Of a stretch of DNA of 64,000 nucleotides, positions 33,658 to 47,523 are shown in pieces. A program made the position numbers and the translations under genes. The notes under the pieces were generated by a model, which had not been told where the DNA came from, did no database searches, and saw nothing but the letters and a program-made list of their open reading frames with translations. Origin of the DNA: Berghia stephanieae. Its lineage: Eukaryota > Mollusca > Gastropoda > Nudibranchia > Aeolidiidae. Location of the stretch: positions 88,134,448-88,198,447 of the forward strand of contig CM067442.1 of NCBI GenBank assembly GCA_034508935.3. The letters run 5' to 3'. Each line of letters starts with the position of its first letter. Positions within the stretch are counted from its first letter, which is position 1.

Positions 33658-36600
33658 ATGGCATCGTGGGGTAAATTGATGCTGGAGGCATCATTGAAGA
33701 GACACCGAGATAATTTAAATGGTAAGTTATTGGCCATTCTTATTACATCACTGTTGATTTAAGATTTTCAATAGGGTAGACATCACAATCACACACACAC
33801 CGATTGATGATTGTCACTTGTCAGTCAGTCATTTGGAAGTGGAGTCAGATAATTCGGGAACTTCTGTAGACTGTAGATTCACACTAGTGAGTAAGATCTG
33901 TCGTTTACTACTACTACTACTACTACTACCACTACTACTTTTAGTTTTAGCTTTATCCAACTCAACACTTCTCGTGTTTATTTTATTTTGGCAAAACTAG
34001 AATGGATTTTTGAAAAGAATATAAAATAATTTAAACTTAAACCTGTCTTTGCATCTTGCTTTATGCATACAGTATGCCATATCACAGCCATCACAAAATC
34101 ATAGTTTAATGTTGAGAATATGCTATTTCTTTTGTAACTTCAGATCAGAGAGATTTGAGCTTTAAAAATCCTGAAAAATGTCTTGCTGTCAATCCAGACA
34201 ACCCTTTTGATGTGATCTATGATGTTAATGGTAAGAATGTAATTTGATGAGGAAATGAATAACATTTAGGTACACATAGTTTGCTTTTTTTTTTTTTTTT
34301 TTTTGAGTCATGATGTGTAATACTATTACAGTCCACTCCGGATAATTGCAACTCGTTTAATCGCAACTTTCGGTTAATCACAATATTTCCTAAGCAATGG
34401 AAATAATTCTATATAAAAGTCACTGGTTAATTGCAACAAACTTCGGTTTTTTAAAAAGTGGTAAATTCAAGAAATCAAACAGTATATCATGATTAAATTT
34501 CATCATGGATGAAATCGTGACAGGTTGAAGAATCGAGAGTGAGCAGGATTTAATGCTACAGTAGTGTGTCACCACTCTGTTAGAGTCGAAAGAGGGCGGG
34601 GCTCTGCAGTATGGGTTTGTGACGTCATCGGTGGCCATTAAATAGAAGAGGGGTGGGGCTGGTCATAATCTTGACAACAGGTTATAAATGACAGTTATAA
34701 AGAGAGACTGAGCGATATCCTTTGTTTTAGGATTAACAACTGTGCATTGTGACCAACGAGTTTGGTGAGAGCTTATTGTCTCTCATTAAGGCTAATCTCT
34801 TTAACTCTGACAAATGTTGAATTGTTGAGAAAAAAGATTGAAACTTCTTCCAATCTGAATAAGATATCGGCTTGCTTCATAGCTGCTTTTGGTTGACAAA
34901 TCTACACGGGGCTGCCATATGGTTTTTGTTTCAATCAAATTGCTCTGTATGTGGTGGACTAAGAATATTATTTACTGGTTTGAGTTGACAATAAATGTGT
35001 AAAATGTTGAAATAGTGGACAGGAAACTGAATTTCGGTTAATCCCAACATTTTCGATGATCCCAAGGTATTGCGATTATCCTAAGTGGACTGTACCTGAA
35101 TCTTGAACGAAAAACTATCATATGGATATGATTATAGACAGATTGGTTTCTGGAATTATATTTCCGTCCTCCCTTGCCAACTCTGACGTTCTTGAAATTT
35201 AAAAGAAAATAGCCAGAAGGTTTCGGACTTAATTTTCTTTTTTTTTCCAAAGGACAATAGTCATAAGGTAAATAATTTTTAAAAAATCCTTTTACAGCAC
35301 AAGATGGCATGATTTTTTGTTTAAGAGTTTAGAGAAAAACTTGCACATGATAGTCTTCAGCTTTTTTTTTGTTGTTTTTATTTTCTATATAGACTCCAAC
35401 TCAGAGCCTGAAAGTGATGCAGAACAAAGTTCCATATCACATGATTCATTTGTGGTAAGTATGTACATTAAAATAAAATCATAACATTTGTATAGCGTTT
35501 ATCCACAGTTGGCACCATGCTCAAAATGCTTCACATCAACATATTTTGTGGTGGACAAAACACATTTGCCACAAAAGATGAGACCTGCAGTCTGTTAGGC
35601 GCAATACAATATTTCAGGACAAGGACAACACTGTTTTACACCAGTGAGATCTCCTAGTTTTTTGTTGTTAAAAATTTTTCTTTGCAGTGGACTTCGCCAA
35701 CAATAACACTATTTTAAACCTTCCTCGTTATATTTTGAAGTGATATTCATTGATGAGCCATTCACATTTGAAGTCGTTTGTTTTTTTATTTGACAAAATG
35801 TGAAAATGATGCGTTTCCAGGAAAAATTAAAATAGCTTCTGTTGGGATTATACTTTTGATCTCGCATTTTGTCCAAATTCTCTTGCATCGTAATGTTTAT
35901 CAACTTTTTTTGTTAACTATATTGCAGTTGCAAGGTTAGGAAGTTCATATTGTTGCAATGACAACCGTTTATATGTCCAGAATCGTAGTGATATAAAAAA
36001 TTGTTTTGTAGTTGTTGGTCCTGGTGTAGGATTTAAAGAGTTGGTTAAAAACGGTTTACTGAAACCCTGGTTGGTGTATCTATATTTATCCAAGCACAGT
36101 TGAACATATTAAATACTTAGACAATATGTCTGCCTTTCTCAACTCTTTTTTATTATACTTGCATTATTAACCAGCTAATTGTTTAGTTGGATTATTAAAC
36201 AATGGCTCTTCATGTTTATTGTCAACATGAATAAATTGATTGATCTGTCATCTTTTCCACAAAATATACAGGGTCCCGATTTTGTTGCTGACTCCGAGTC
36301 TGATTCCTCTACGTACTCTGTGAGGTACCCAATGCTGAGTACATCATTGTCTTTGGAACCTAGTGCTCATTCCCCAACTCAGTCAGAGCCTCATCCACAA
36401 CTATCACAGACTGAACCTCGTTGCCAGTCTGGGACCCAGGTTCAACCCGAATGCTATACACTTGCAAACCAACGTGTTACGTGCAATGGTGAGTCATTTT
36501 TTTGTCATTCTTCTCCTTTGATATTTGTGGGATCAATTTTAATTTACCCATTCCTTTTAAAAGAAAACTTCCACCCCCTCCATGGTGCTGCATTTGTGTT

Positions 36601-36724
36601 ATTGCATTTTTTTTCTGTTTTGGCAGTGCTGCGTCGCAAAATACGCTACCATTTACATAACAAGCACAAATCCAAATTTGATAGGGTGGACATCTTAGAA
36701 TCTGAAACCCCAATGTGTGAGTGA
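33658..36724 (+). CDS. Exon chain of unknown function, probably 5' part of the zinc-finger/recombinase-like gene
   Basis: Exons 33658-33721, 34144-34230, 35393-35454, 36272-36488 and 36627-36716 join in phase with good AG/GTAAGT-type borders. The product starts MASWGKLMLEASLKRHRDN, has NPDNPFDVIYDVN, an acidic Ser-rich stretch (SNSEPESDAEQSS), a Pro/Ser/Gln-rich stretch, then basic RRKIRYHLHNKHKSKFD. If the last exon is not spliced, it ends at TGA 36722-36724, giving 175 aa. If spliced at GTGAGT (36717) straight to the acceptor before 38446, the junction codon would be TAG. So either an exon is missed between them or these are two genes. RYHLHNKHK looks like half of a C2H2 finger. No family recognised. 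Confidence 0.55.
34329..35092. mobile_element. Pogo/Tigger-type MITE, full copy
   Basis: Ends CAGTCCACTCCGGATAATTG and its inverse AGTGGACTG, with TA on both sides; 764 bp in an intron of the exon chain starting at 33658. Subterminal TTAATCGCAA/GGTTAATCACAA repeats are typical of Tigger relatives. No transposase. A truncated sister copy lies at 58575. Confidence 0.8.
35480..35660 (+). mobile_element. SINE family C fragment
   Basis: TTGTATAGCGTTTATCCACA and CTCAAAATGCTTCACATC match the ATATAGCGC / CTCAAAGCG theme at 55875. It then runs through GACCTGCAGTCTGTTAGGCG and fades out. It lies about 25 bp after the exon ending at 35454. Confidence 0.5.
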
Positions 36725-38445
<1,721 letters not shown>

Positions 38446-40458
38446 AGAAATACAAAAAGCCAAGGAGACCCTGTCCATACTGTGGACAGTTGCAAACAAA
38501 ACTCTCAAGGCATTTGATGAGGAAACACAAAGATGAGACAGAAGTTACAGAGGCCATGAAACAGCCTGTAAAGGAAAGGGATAGAACAATGGATTATCTC
38601 AAGAAAAAGGGCATTTTTTATTCAAACACTAGAAACAATTCAATAGTTATGCGTGAGAGAGCACAAGGGTCACATGAAGTTGTTATGTGTGCTGGCTGTA
38701 AGGGGTTTTACTCTGGACGAAGGGTTTATGAACACAAAAAGAAATGTAGTACTGAGCATGCTCTGTGTACTGGGGTTGTAAAATTTTATCCCGTGGCTCC
38801 CAATGCAAGTAAAGAAATAAAGGAGAATATTCTTGACAAATTTCGGAATGATGAAGTGGGAAATTTGTGTCGATCAGACAAAGCTATAGTATTGTTAGGA
38901 ACAAAATTGTGGAGTAAAAGTTCAAAGAAGGAGAGAAAAGTTATAATGAGTGATTTACGCATCTTAGGAAATTTGATTTTAAAAACTAGGAAGAGAACGA
39001 ATCAACCTTCTTTCTCTGGAGAGGACGTGGTGAAGCGTTGTAACTTTAATGAAATATCGCAAACCATTTCTGAAATGACTTTGAAAGAGGATGGGACATT
39101 GAAAGCAGGCTTGAAGCTTTCAATTGGATTTATATTGAAAAAGTTAATTAATTTCTTAAAAGGGGAATATATAATGCAAAACAAAATGGAAGAATCCGCA
39201 GAGATAGATTTGTTCAAAGCTGTCCTGGATTATAATTGGGATAGTATTTTTTTTACAGCCAGAGTTCAATGTGAAGCAAAGAGAACAAATTTGAGAAAAC
39301 CAAAGAGATGCCATTAGAGAATGATATAAAGAAGCTACGGCAATTTATTACTGAAGAGATGGTCCGTATTTGTGAGGATGATTATCAATTATTTAATTCA
39401 CATATGTTTGTTAGGCTTCGCAATGTCATCGTAGCTAGGCTTACAATGTTTAATGCGAGGAGAGGCGGAGAACCCGCAAGGATGTTGTTAAAAGACTGGA
39501 ATGATGCAGATTCAGGTGTATGGGTTGATCCCCAGCTTGTACAACATGTCACTGATCCTCTGGAAAAAGCGTTACTTGAGAAGTATAAGCTGGCCTATCA
39601 GTCTGGAAAGGGAAGCAAGATGTTGGTCCCTGTGTTGATACCCAATGACACAATTCAGCCTTTAAGGAAACTTGCACAGGAGCGTAAAGCTGTTGATATT
39701 TCAGACAACCATTTCTTTTTCCAAATACAGGAATATCCAAAGATCATGTAAGTGGTTACATTGCCATCAAATATGTCACTTCCTTAGTAAAGGATTTAGA
39801 GAAACCCCAGTTGTTAATAGCTGATAAATTCAGGCACCGAGCTTCGACATTATTTGCCTTACTTGATGTCCCACAACACGAGAGAGATGTCTTCTATCGA
39901 CATATGGGACACAGTGAATCAATCAATCAAAACATTTATCAGTGTCCACTTGCAATACGAGAAATAACAGAAGTTGGTCATTTTTTGGGTCAAATTGATA
40001 ACTCAGCATCGGTCACTGGGGAAGGAAATTGTAACATTGAAACAAATGACTCTGTAGTGAATAGAGACTCAAATGCAAATTTTGGAACATCCATAGTAAC
40101 AGCTGCAAATCAAGAAGAAATATTTGATGGTGAAGCAGGAGTGCCAAATCAGCTTACGTGTTCTTCAAAACAAACTGAACCCAAGAGGAATTCAAGCAAA
40201 AATCGGAGATACATGTCATGGTCAGATGAGGATACAGATAGAGTCAAGTCATATTTTAAAAACTTTGTCGAAGATGTTTCAGCACATGGTTCAAGGGGAT
40301 CATTACCTAGAAAGTCTGAAATTATTCTGTTCTTAAAACACCACAGGGTATTTTCACAAAAAGGAATCCCTGAAGGTACACTAATTAGTTTGGTGAAGAC
40401 AAAGATTTTTAATGAAAGAAATAAATATAGAAGGGAAAGAGCGTTTCAATCGGTGTAA
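38446..40458 (+). CDS. Zinc-finger, tyrosine-recombinase-like (Crypton-like) and Myb-like protein
   Basis: About 670 codons after a strong acceptor (T-run then CCAG, ending 38445). Order: zinc finger CPYCGQLQTKLSRHLMRKH; a second Cys/His cluster CAGCKGFYSGRRVYEHKKKC; a helical region; then a tyrosine-recombinase-like core. The core shows FNARRGGEPARM (box I Arg), DKFRHRASTLFALL (box II Arg), HMGHSESINQNIYQ (His and candidate Tyr nucleophile). The tail MSWSDEDTDRVKSYFKNFVE looks Myb/SANT-like. The frame changes twice by one missing base, at the AAACCAAAG near 39300 and the T-run near 39718. Coding is clean on both sides, so these may be homopolymer errors rather than decay. Crypton recombinases are DNA transposons with several domesticated animal relatives. 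Similar unannotated invertebrate and fish proteins exist to my recollection. Whether it still cuts DNA is unknown. Confidence 0.7.
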
Positions 40459-40640
40459 TGACAATCATGAATTTGATTTGTATTACATTCATTGTATTGT
40501 ATAGTGTTATTGACATATTTTGGGGGTTTACAAAAACGTTTTATCTTTATATAGTACAATCTGTTCATCATTGCAATATCCTTTTTTATATTATATGAAC
40601 ATTCATTTGCTCAGCTTGAGAGACAAATGCTTTGTAGAAC

Positions 40641-42428
40641 CATAGCTGCCAACCGTTCTGTTAAAAACGGATTTGTTCCGTATTTGACTTCCTGAGTCCG
40701 TAAGTTCTTATTTTTAGTTCAAAATCCGTATTTTGTAATTTTTGACTAATTTGTGGTAAAAAAGCCATGTGAGCCTAATGAATTATTATTATTGATCCAT
40801 TATTATTACTATTACTACTACTACTATTGTTGTTATTATTATTATCATTATTATTGGTGTCCAGTGAGAGCATAATCTCCATTTGTGTAGCTCTTTAATT
40901 TGAATTATGCCTCTAACATAAATGATTTTCAACAATTAAAAAAGTTCCATTCGTTTATATGACGCCTGTATTTTACTCAAACCTTTCATAATGTATTGGA
41001 GATTTGCATAGGATATGGATGTTAGCCTCGATATACTTTGAATATTCTAAGACAGTATTGATACTTTCACTATTTGTTACAAATATTATTTTAATTAAGA
41101 ATAAAATTAAATCCACCTTTTTGATTGGAAGGTATTCAATAAGAAAATCAATTGCTTATATTGATTAAAGATGACAATGATTATTTCCCTTTATTAATTT
41201 ATGAAATATATAAATTTAATCCCTTTAAAAACATCTTCATCTGATTTTAATTTTTTTTTTTTTCAAGCAAGCTTTTGTAACGGTTTAGGTTCAAGAAAAA
41301 TAAGTATACTCCATTTTTAGGTGTGTTTATCTTGTCAAAGTAAAGAAGTAGGAATTCTCTAATATTTAGAGGTGCATTTTACTATAACTACTATTATAGT
41401 ATACTACTTAAAGACCATTATGTTGCATGAAAGAAAACATATATGCAATCGTCTACTTTTTATCTGAACTCACCTAATTTTTACCCCAAAACGCCCTCTC
41501 AAGTGATGTACCAGGTTGGTAGTTATGCATTTCTAACCATCTTAAGTTATTTCATTTATTTTACAATCGTGCTTCTTGTGTATTGGTCCTTATCAAAGTT
41601 GAGGCAGTTGAATTCTTTCTTTATATTGTCCGTTCTGAATTTTGATCTCATTGTGGAAAGCTCCCATAGCGGGCAGGGAGGTACACACTGTGTCTTCTAT
41701 CCCCTTATATCTGTTTTCCAACATGCTTTCAGTCTTTGTCTTGGAATGAGATTACTTGTTTTTTTCCTGGCCCTCGCCGGAGTCCTAGCTGGGAGGGAAG
41801 CAGTCAAATGCATATTTATTGTTTTGGGAGATGATATTTTTTTCCTTGTAAATCATCTCTCTGTTATGTATTATTACTATATTTGTTATTTTTTAATGTA
41901 TAATGTAAGCATTTGAGTGTGTTCCTCTTTGTTGGATTTTGTTCTTGTGTCCGGATAAGACTTATAGGTGATCTCAAACTTAGTACATTGGTGATACGCT
42001 CTTGGAATCTACATCTGATCCCTATTTGTTCCCAGTTCCCCTATGTCTTACTTTCTCTTGGATGCTTCAACTGTAATTCTAGAACTTTTTACTATCCAAT
42101 TTTCTTCCTTTTTACTGGCGCTGATATAACCTAAATGTGTTGCAAGCGCCGTAAAACCCTTAAAAACAAAACAACAATCATTGTGGAAAGTGTCATTTTA
42201 ACGATTCAAATGTGCTGGTACTAAACCCGATAATTGAGCAACATTTGGACTAGCCTCTGTCATCTCAAACTTGTTAGTGTTAGTAATAGTAATTAAAAAG
42301 GCTGACTTTTATATGTTGCGATTCGATGAAGGGGGGGGGGGGGGGGGGGGGGGGGCTTCGGCACACATCGCCCTCATCCGGGCAAAATGAGCGTTCCTTA
42401 TTTTATTTTTGAAAAGTTGGCAGCTATG
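40641..42428. mobile_element. 1.8 kb element with 13-bp inverted ends and 6-bp target duplication
   Basis: Left end CATAGCTGCCAAC, right end GTTGGCAGCTATG, flanked by TAGAAC at 40635-40640 and 42429-42434. Inside are a simple ATT region (40780-40860), a tail-repeat copy (41650-42172) and a G-run (42331-42356). No transposase. A 6-bp duplication is unusual for hAT (8) and mariner (2); superfamily not assigned. It begins 180 bp after the recombinase-like coding block. Confidence 0.75.
41650..42172 (+). mobile_element. Long tail repeat, nearly full
   Basis: From AAGCTCCCATAGCGGGCAGG to the hairpin GGCGCT...AGCGCC (42118-42150) and CCCTTAAAAACAAAAC. It is nested in the 40641-42428 element. Confidence 0.85.
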
Positions 42429-42434
42429 TAGAAC

Positions 42435-43190
42435 TATCTGAAAGAATCAAATATGGCAGAATAAAAAGTCTTTCTACTAACCCTAACTTAATTGGCCAAT
42501 GTAGCTTTATGTTCAGCATTTTCTAGATACCTAATGTAAAATTTCACTATTCTTTTTATGATAGTTTTAAGAGTTGCAATCTTTAGAGGTGACTGTCAAG
42601 AAATGACACCTCTGTGCATTTAATTTCATTCTTTCTTTATCCCCTCATCCTTAATCAGAATAATAATAATTAATAATGAAAAAAAATGCAGCAACGACAG
42701 CTTAGAACGGCATAAAGTGCTTAAGAATTATTTTTTTTGCATTAAACTTTATTCAAACGATTTTCAACACTTTTGCTTCACAGTTTATGCTTTTTAACAA
42801 ATGCAATTAAGCAACTTACCAGCAACAACATATTGGTTTGTTATCATTTGAGGGTTTTATCAGTAAAACTGTTTCTATCCTTTTATGTTGCACTGTACAC
42901 ATAGCAAACTTCATGCTTTTATTTGGTGACCAAAGACTTATGTGATACAGTGGATGAATGTTTGTGATGGCTTTTGGAACTGAAATAAACCTGCAATATG
43001 ATTTGTAGACTTCTATCGTTATGTATCATTTTTCGGTCAAATGTAAATGTAATTTTACACGAGCTTGATGTATCATAAAACCCACAATGAGCTCAACGTG
43101 CAGCTGGTAGTAGATTTATATGGACACGAACAACGTTGTTACAATTCAGTAACGTACTCCAATTAACACAAGTGAGACTGTAAATGAGAC
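42435..43190. other. No gene or named repeat seen
   Basis: AT-rich spacer without recognisable coding or repeat structure. Confidence 0.5.
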
Positions 43191-43194
43191 TTTT

Positions 43195-43290
43195 ACAATG
43201 ACTCTGCATTGCCACAAATATGGATTCGAACCCTGGCAACTCGGGCGTCAGACGAACTGTCTACCACGAAACCAAAGCAAGCATTGTGCA
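43195..43290 (-). mobile_element. tRNA-like SINE head
   Basis: The minus strand reads TTTCGTGGTAGACAGTTCG (A box-like) and a clear B box, GGGTTCGAATCC. Arms do not fold into a tRNA, so it is read as a SINE promoter. Confidence 0.5.
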
Positions 43291-43371
43291 AGTTAAAGTG
43301 AATGAGATGTTGATTGAAGCCGTTCATTGTGTCCATCAGATCTGCTGTCCTATCCATCCAACTCCATTCAC

Positions 43372-43892
43372 TCACTGGGTGGGGTTCCCGACTTCCCATA
43401 ATGGGCAGGGACGTACTCGTTGCGTCTTCTATCCCCCTATGTCTGTTTTCCAACTTGTTTTCTGTCTTTGTCTCGGGATGGGATGGGATTACTTGGTTTT
43501 GTCCAGGACCTGGCTGGGAGGGAAACAGTCAATGTATAGTTCGAGTTTTGGGAGATTATATTTTTCCCTTGTAAATCATCTGTCTGTTATGCTCTTTATT
43601 GTTTTGTTTACATATTATTTATGCTTTGTAAACATTTGAGTGTATCCCTCTTTGTTGGGACCTGTGCTTGTGTCTGAATGAGACGTTTAGGTGATCTCAA
43701 ACTAAGTACTTTGATAGTGGGCTCTTGGAATCTACTGTTTCCTATTTGAAACAAATCCCCTTTGCCTTACTTTTTCTTGGGTGCTCTAATTGTAGTTCCA
43801 GAACTTTTTACTATCCCATTTTCTTCCTTTTTACTGGCGCTGATATGACCTTAATGTGTTGCAAGCGCCGTAAAACCCTTAAAAACAAACAA
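43372..43892 (+). mobile_element. Long tail repeat, full
   Basis: Starts GGGTGGGGTTCCCGACTTCC and ends with hairpin GGCGCT...AGCGCC (43836-43869), then CCCTTAAAAACAAAC. Confidence 0.85.
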
Positions 43893-43984
43893 AACAAACC
43901 AAGTCCATTCAGTGGTATACAACAACAACAAATAAACTCCTCTGCCTGGTCCCTTCTATCTCTGATCTTAACCTGGGTCGTCAG

Positions 43985-44110
43985 GTTTCTAAAGGGGTCG
44001 GGGACTGCAAAAACAATGGCGCACGGAGCAACTGGGAATATTTTTTGCCGTGTTTGAGTCCCAGGTTATTTCCCTGAGCGCCCCTTCTGAGGGATGGACC
44101 TTCCCAGGAG
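43985..44110 (+). mobile_element. Possible tRNA-like SINE fragment
   Basis: GCACGGAGCAACTGGGAATA with a downstream B box-like GTTTGAGTCCCAGG. Weakly supported. Confidence 0.3.
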
Positions 44111-44559
44111 TTAGTAAATGCGTTGCTCGGCCACTTCACTCTACGCACACTGGGATAAGCTTCGACACTATGGCCATGAAGCTCTTAATCTTAAGGACTT
44201 ACTTTATTTTAGACAATTTGGTGGTAGCTCACTTGAAAATGCACTCTTAGGTATACACATATATAAACATATACTGGGCTCCCTAAAAGGGTTTTTTAAT
44301 GTGGTCTCCCTAAAAACATGTTTTTACCAAATGTCTCCTTAAAGCTACAGAAACACTTAGTAAAACATTAGGGGGACGAGTAATTTTCTATATACCATTG
44401 TGATCATCAAGCATCAGAATTGTGTTCATAAATCATTGTAGGGAATCAAACTATACTCATTTGAACAAAGATTGAACAGTTTAATCAATTTGAACAAGAC
44501 ATATGCTTGGTCCTCCAATTGGTGCATTTCACAGTGGTCACCTTAATAGTGGATTGATA

Positions 44560-44561
<2 letters not shown>

Positions 44562-44616
<55 letters not shown>
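44562..44616. repeat. (AT)n microsatellite
   Basis: About 55 bp of AT dinucleotide repeat. Confidence 0.95.
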
Positions 44617-44618
<2 letters not shown>

Positions 44619-46084
44619 TGTTAAACATTGATCCAAATTTTTTTGTCTTACACACTGTGTTTCTTTTTCATTTCTTTGAAAGAAAAAGGTCCCATCAAAT
44701 TAAGATTTGTTTTGAAGCCTACTGAAATATTTTTACCTGCTAGAGATACGTTTCATTTTAATTTTCTGATTAACAGTATAATTTGATCCTTGGGATCTCA
44801 ATGGTTCAGACGAATAGTTTTGGCCTCATCAGAAAAGTATTTATTCAAACTTGAACCAGGGCACACTCTAACCCAATGGTTTACTTTAATGGTAATGTAA
44901 AATTGACTCCGAAATATTGAATATAAAATTATTTATCGCCAAAAAAACTGACAAAGTGACTTTTTACCCCATCTTCCCCTAGTCATATTAATGATAGATT
45001 ATAAACGTTGAGTTATAGTGTTTATAATGTACAATTTTAAGAACCCTTTGAGAATTAACAAAAGTAGATGAATGAATATCACTCAGATGGATTATTGCCA
45101 TTATTTTAGTATTTTAGTTTCTTGTTTAGTGATTTATTGATTTTCTAACTGACATGTTTACAGTTAGCACCAGATAAATGGTTGCGTTTTTTTTTTTTAG
45201 TTGGATTCTCTTCTTCTTCTTCTTCTTTGACTTATTTGTAACCCCCAGTAATGTCTACAGTTAATTTTGTTTTTATTTATACTCAAAAGCGATTACGAAT
45301 AGCATTGGCAATTATTCTTTGAAACCTTGATTTCATTGAATTCAGGGATGAGAAACAATTCTTTCATTTATTTTTTCCAAAGTGAGAAGTTTCCCATAGA
45401 CTTTATCTTTCTATTCACAATAAAGAATAAAGTTTAAACAAATTTGATAAGTATGAAGTTTCTGCTAATTCCTACTTGCCAATAATGTAACAGTCATTAA
45501 AAGAATGAAAAACCAATGCACCAAAATTAGCTTTTTAAAACATAAACCATTGTAGTGATCGCTTTGTTGACAAAAATTAATTTTTGTGACAGTCCGATCC
45601 TATCACAAGAAGCTGATCATTGGCTACTTCTTAATTCTTAATCTAGTTTTAGATAAAGATGAGTGTTGCCTGATTTCATTTTCATTTTTATAAAATTGTT
45701 TATTTGTTTTTGTTTTCCATAATTTCAGTTCAATGTCTTGCCTTTGGGTTTGTTCTTTGTATCTATGAAATGAAATAAATTCAATTTAATAAGTGCAATA
45801 TTTCATATTAAATAAAATGATATTTTCAAAATGCAAAGTATCTTTTTCATTTAATTTGATCTTTTATAGTCATTGGAGTAACTTTTTTCAGCAAAATCAT
45901 CACATTTAGGCTTGTCGATCGTGATATATAATCTTAATGTGAAATTTTCTCTCTTGACATTTTCTCAAGTCCACCTTACAGTTACAGATCCAGTCTGGAA
46001 TGGATTTATTAGGGTGCTTAACGCACTGATGCAATCCTCTAGGAAATACTGATCAAAATTAAACGATGCTCCCATGGTGAGGGT
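44617..46084. other. No gene or named repeat seen
   Basis: AT-rich spacer with a short TTC repeat (45211-45226). No coding signal. Confidence 0.5.
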
Positions 46085-47095
46085 GGTGGTGGTCTAGCTG
46101 TGTCTTCTGTCTAGCCCCCTATATCTAGTTTACCTGTCCAGGTTGCATTCTGTCTTGGAATCAGATTACAACTTGGTTTTGTCCTGGCCATGGCCGCAGT
46201 CCTTGGCTAAGTCAGAAACAGTCATTAAACATGATATTATTTTGTGGAGATTTATTTTCCTTGTAAATCATCTCTCTATTTTGTAATACTTAAGTTTTGG
46301 TTTTGAATATAATATTTTATAAACTTTTAAGTGTATTCCTCTTGATGGGATCCTGTGCTTCTGTTTGGATGGGTCTTTTAGGTGATTTCAAACTAAGCAC
46401 ATTGATAGTTTGCTCTTGGGATCTACTTCTGTTTCCTGTTCGAACAAGTCTCCTTTGTCTCATTTTTTTATGGAGTCCTTATAATTGTAAATGTAGAATT
46501 TTTTTACCATCCCATTTTCTTTACACTGGCAGTAAAATGACCTAAATGTGTCACTAGTGCTGTTGAACCTTGTTAAAAACGAAACCAAGTCAACGATGCA
46601 GGTTGCTGGTAAGGTCTTATATTCCCCTTGTCTGTTGTCTCTTTCTCTATGGCTTTCATTATTATGGAGTGAGGTAAATTGACTTTATCCAGACCATGGC
46701 TGGAGACCTTTCTGAGAGGGAAATAGATGTGGGTGCGAGCTTGTTTTATTATGGAAGATTTTTTTTTTTTTAACCTGTAAATCACTTCACTGAGTCTGGG
46801 TGACTGTGTAATAGTATCAGTAACAATCCGAGGGTCTCCCTCCTAGTTAGGATTTCATGCCATTGTCCAGTGTGATACTTTTAGGGGCTTAAGGCAGAGT
46901 CCACGAGTAAAATAGCTACTGGGACCAACTTGTAATTTTCTCTTCCTTTCTTTTTTTTTACATGCACATTTGACCCACTAGTGCTGCAGGCGCAGAATGC
47001 TAAATCTAACTACTAAATCCCCTTTTGTGTTGTTGACCATCTTCCTTTTCTCTGAAATAACCTAAAGTATCATAAGTCTTGAACTTATTTCTGAA
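46085..47095 (+). mobile_element. Two diverged long tail repeats in tandem
   Basis: The first runs 46085 to about 46585 and ends GACCTAAATGTGTCACTAGTGC, then TTGTTAAAAACG. The second runs about 46600 to 47095 and ends CTGAAATAACCTAAAGTATC. Both follow the order of family landmarks (TGTCTTCTAT, CCTTGTAAATCA, CATTTTCTTCC) at lower identity, so they look older. Confidence 0.5.
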
Positions 47096-47335
47096 GCTGA
47101 AACCAAAAAGTAAAAACCAACAATATTCAAATTCAATCTGCGCAGTTCAACATTATGTATTTACCCCCAAAAAGTATTTTACTTTTAAGCAATCACGCCT
47201 GTAGTGTTAGATTTATCAATCCCAGCATTTTCGCTAGATTTACCACTCAGTATCAAATTTTTGTTTGTTTGACGAGGACACCAGGAAAAATAAATCTTAC
47301 CCATGCAAAAGAAAATCGGCATTATTTGCATTTAG

Positions 47336-47523
47336 GCTTCAATTTAATTACAAAAACAGATCAAATGAACGTTTCGGGTTTCCCCTTTATCAACAAAACA
47401 GGATGAATGAAACACCACAGATGAATCATCTCATTCATCTGTGGTGTTTCATTCATCCTGTTTTGTTGATAAAGGGGAAACCCGAAACGTTCATTTGATC
47501 TGTTTTTGTAATTAAATTGAAGC
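47336..47523. repeat. Perfect palindrome, 91-bp arms, 6-bp spacer
   Basis: 47336-47426 is exactly the reverse complement of 47433-47523, with CATCTC between. TTTGCATTTAG occurs on the same strand on both sides (47326 and 47584). No coding; open frames on both strands across it are mirror images. Confidence 0.97.

Noticed and set aside
41443-41916. A 157-codon hydrophobic frame that might be a membrane protein
   Set aside because: It is the tail repeat read in one frame; other copies of the repeat do not keep the frame.
43195-43290. Candidate tRNA gene with a clean B box
   Set aside because: The acceptor and D arms do not pair; better read as a SINE promoter.
44250-44540. Possible further pogo-like element (GGTCACCTTAATAGTGG)
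   Set aside because: Only one weak end seen, with no matching inverse end or TA pair.
47401-47460. Hammerhead-like GATGA...GAAAC motif in the palindrome
   Set aside because: The CTGATGA core and the stem arrangement of a hammerhead ribozyme are absent.
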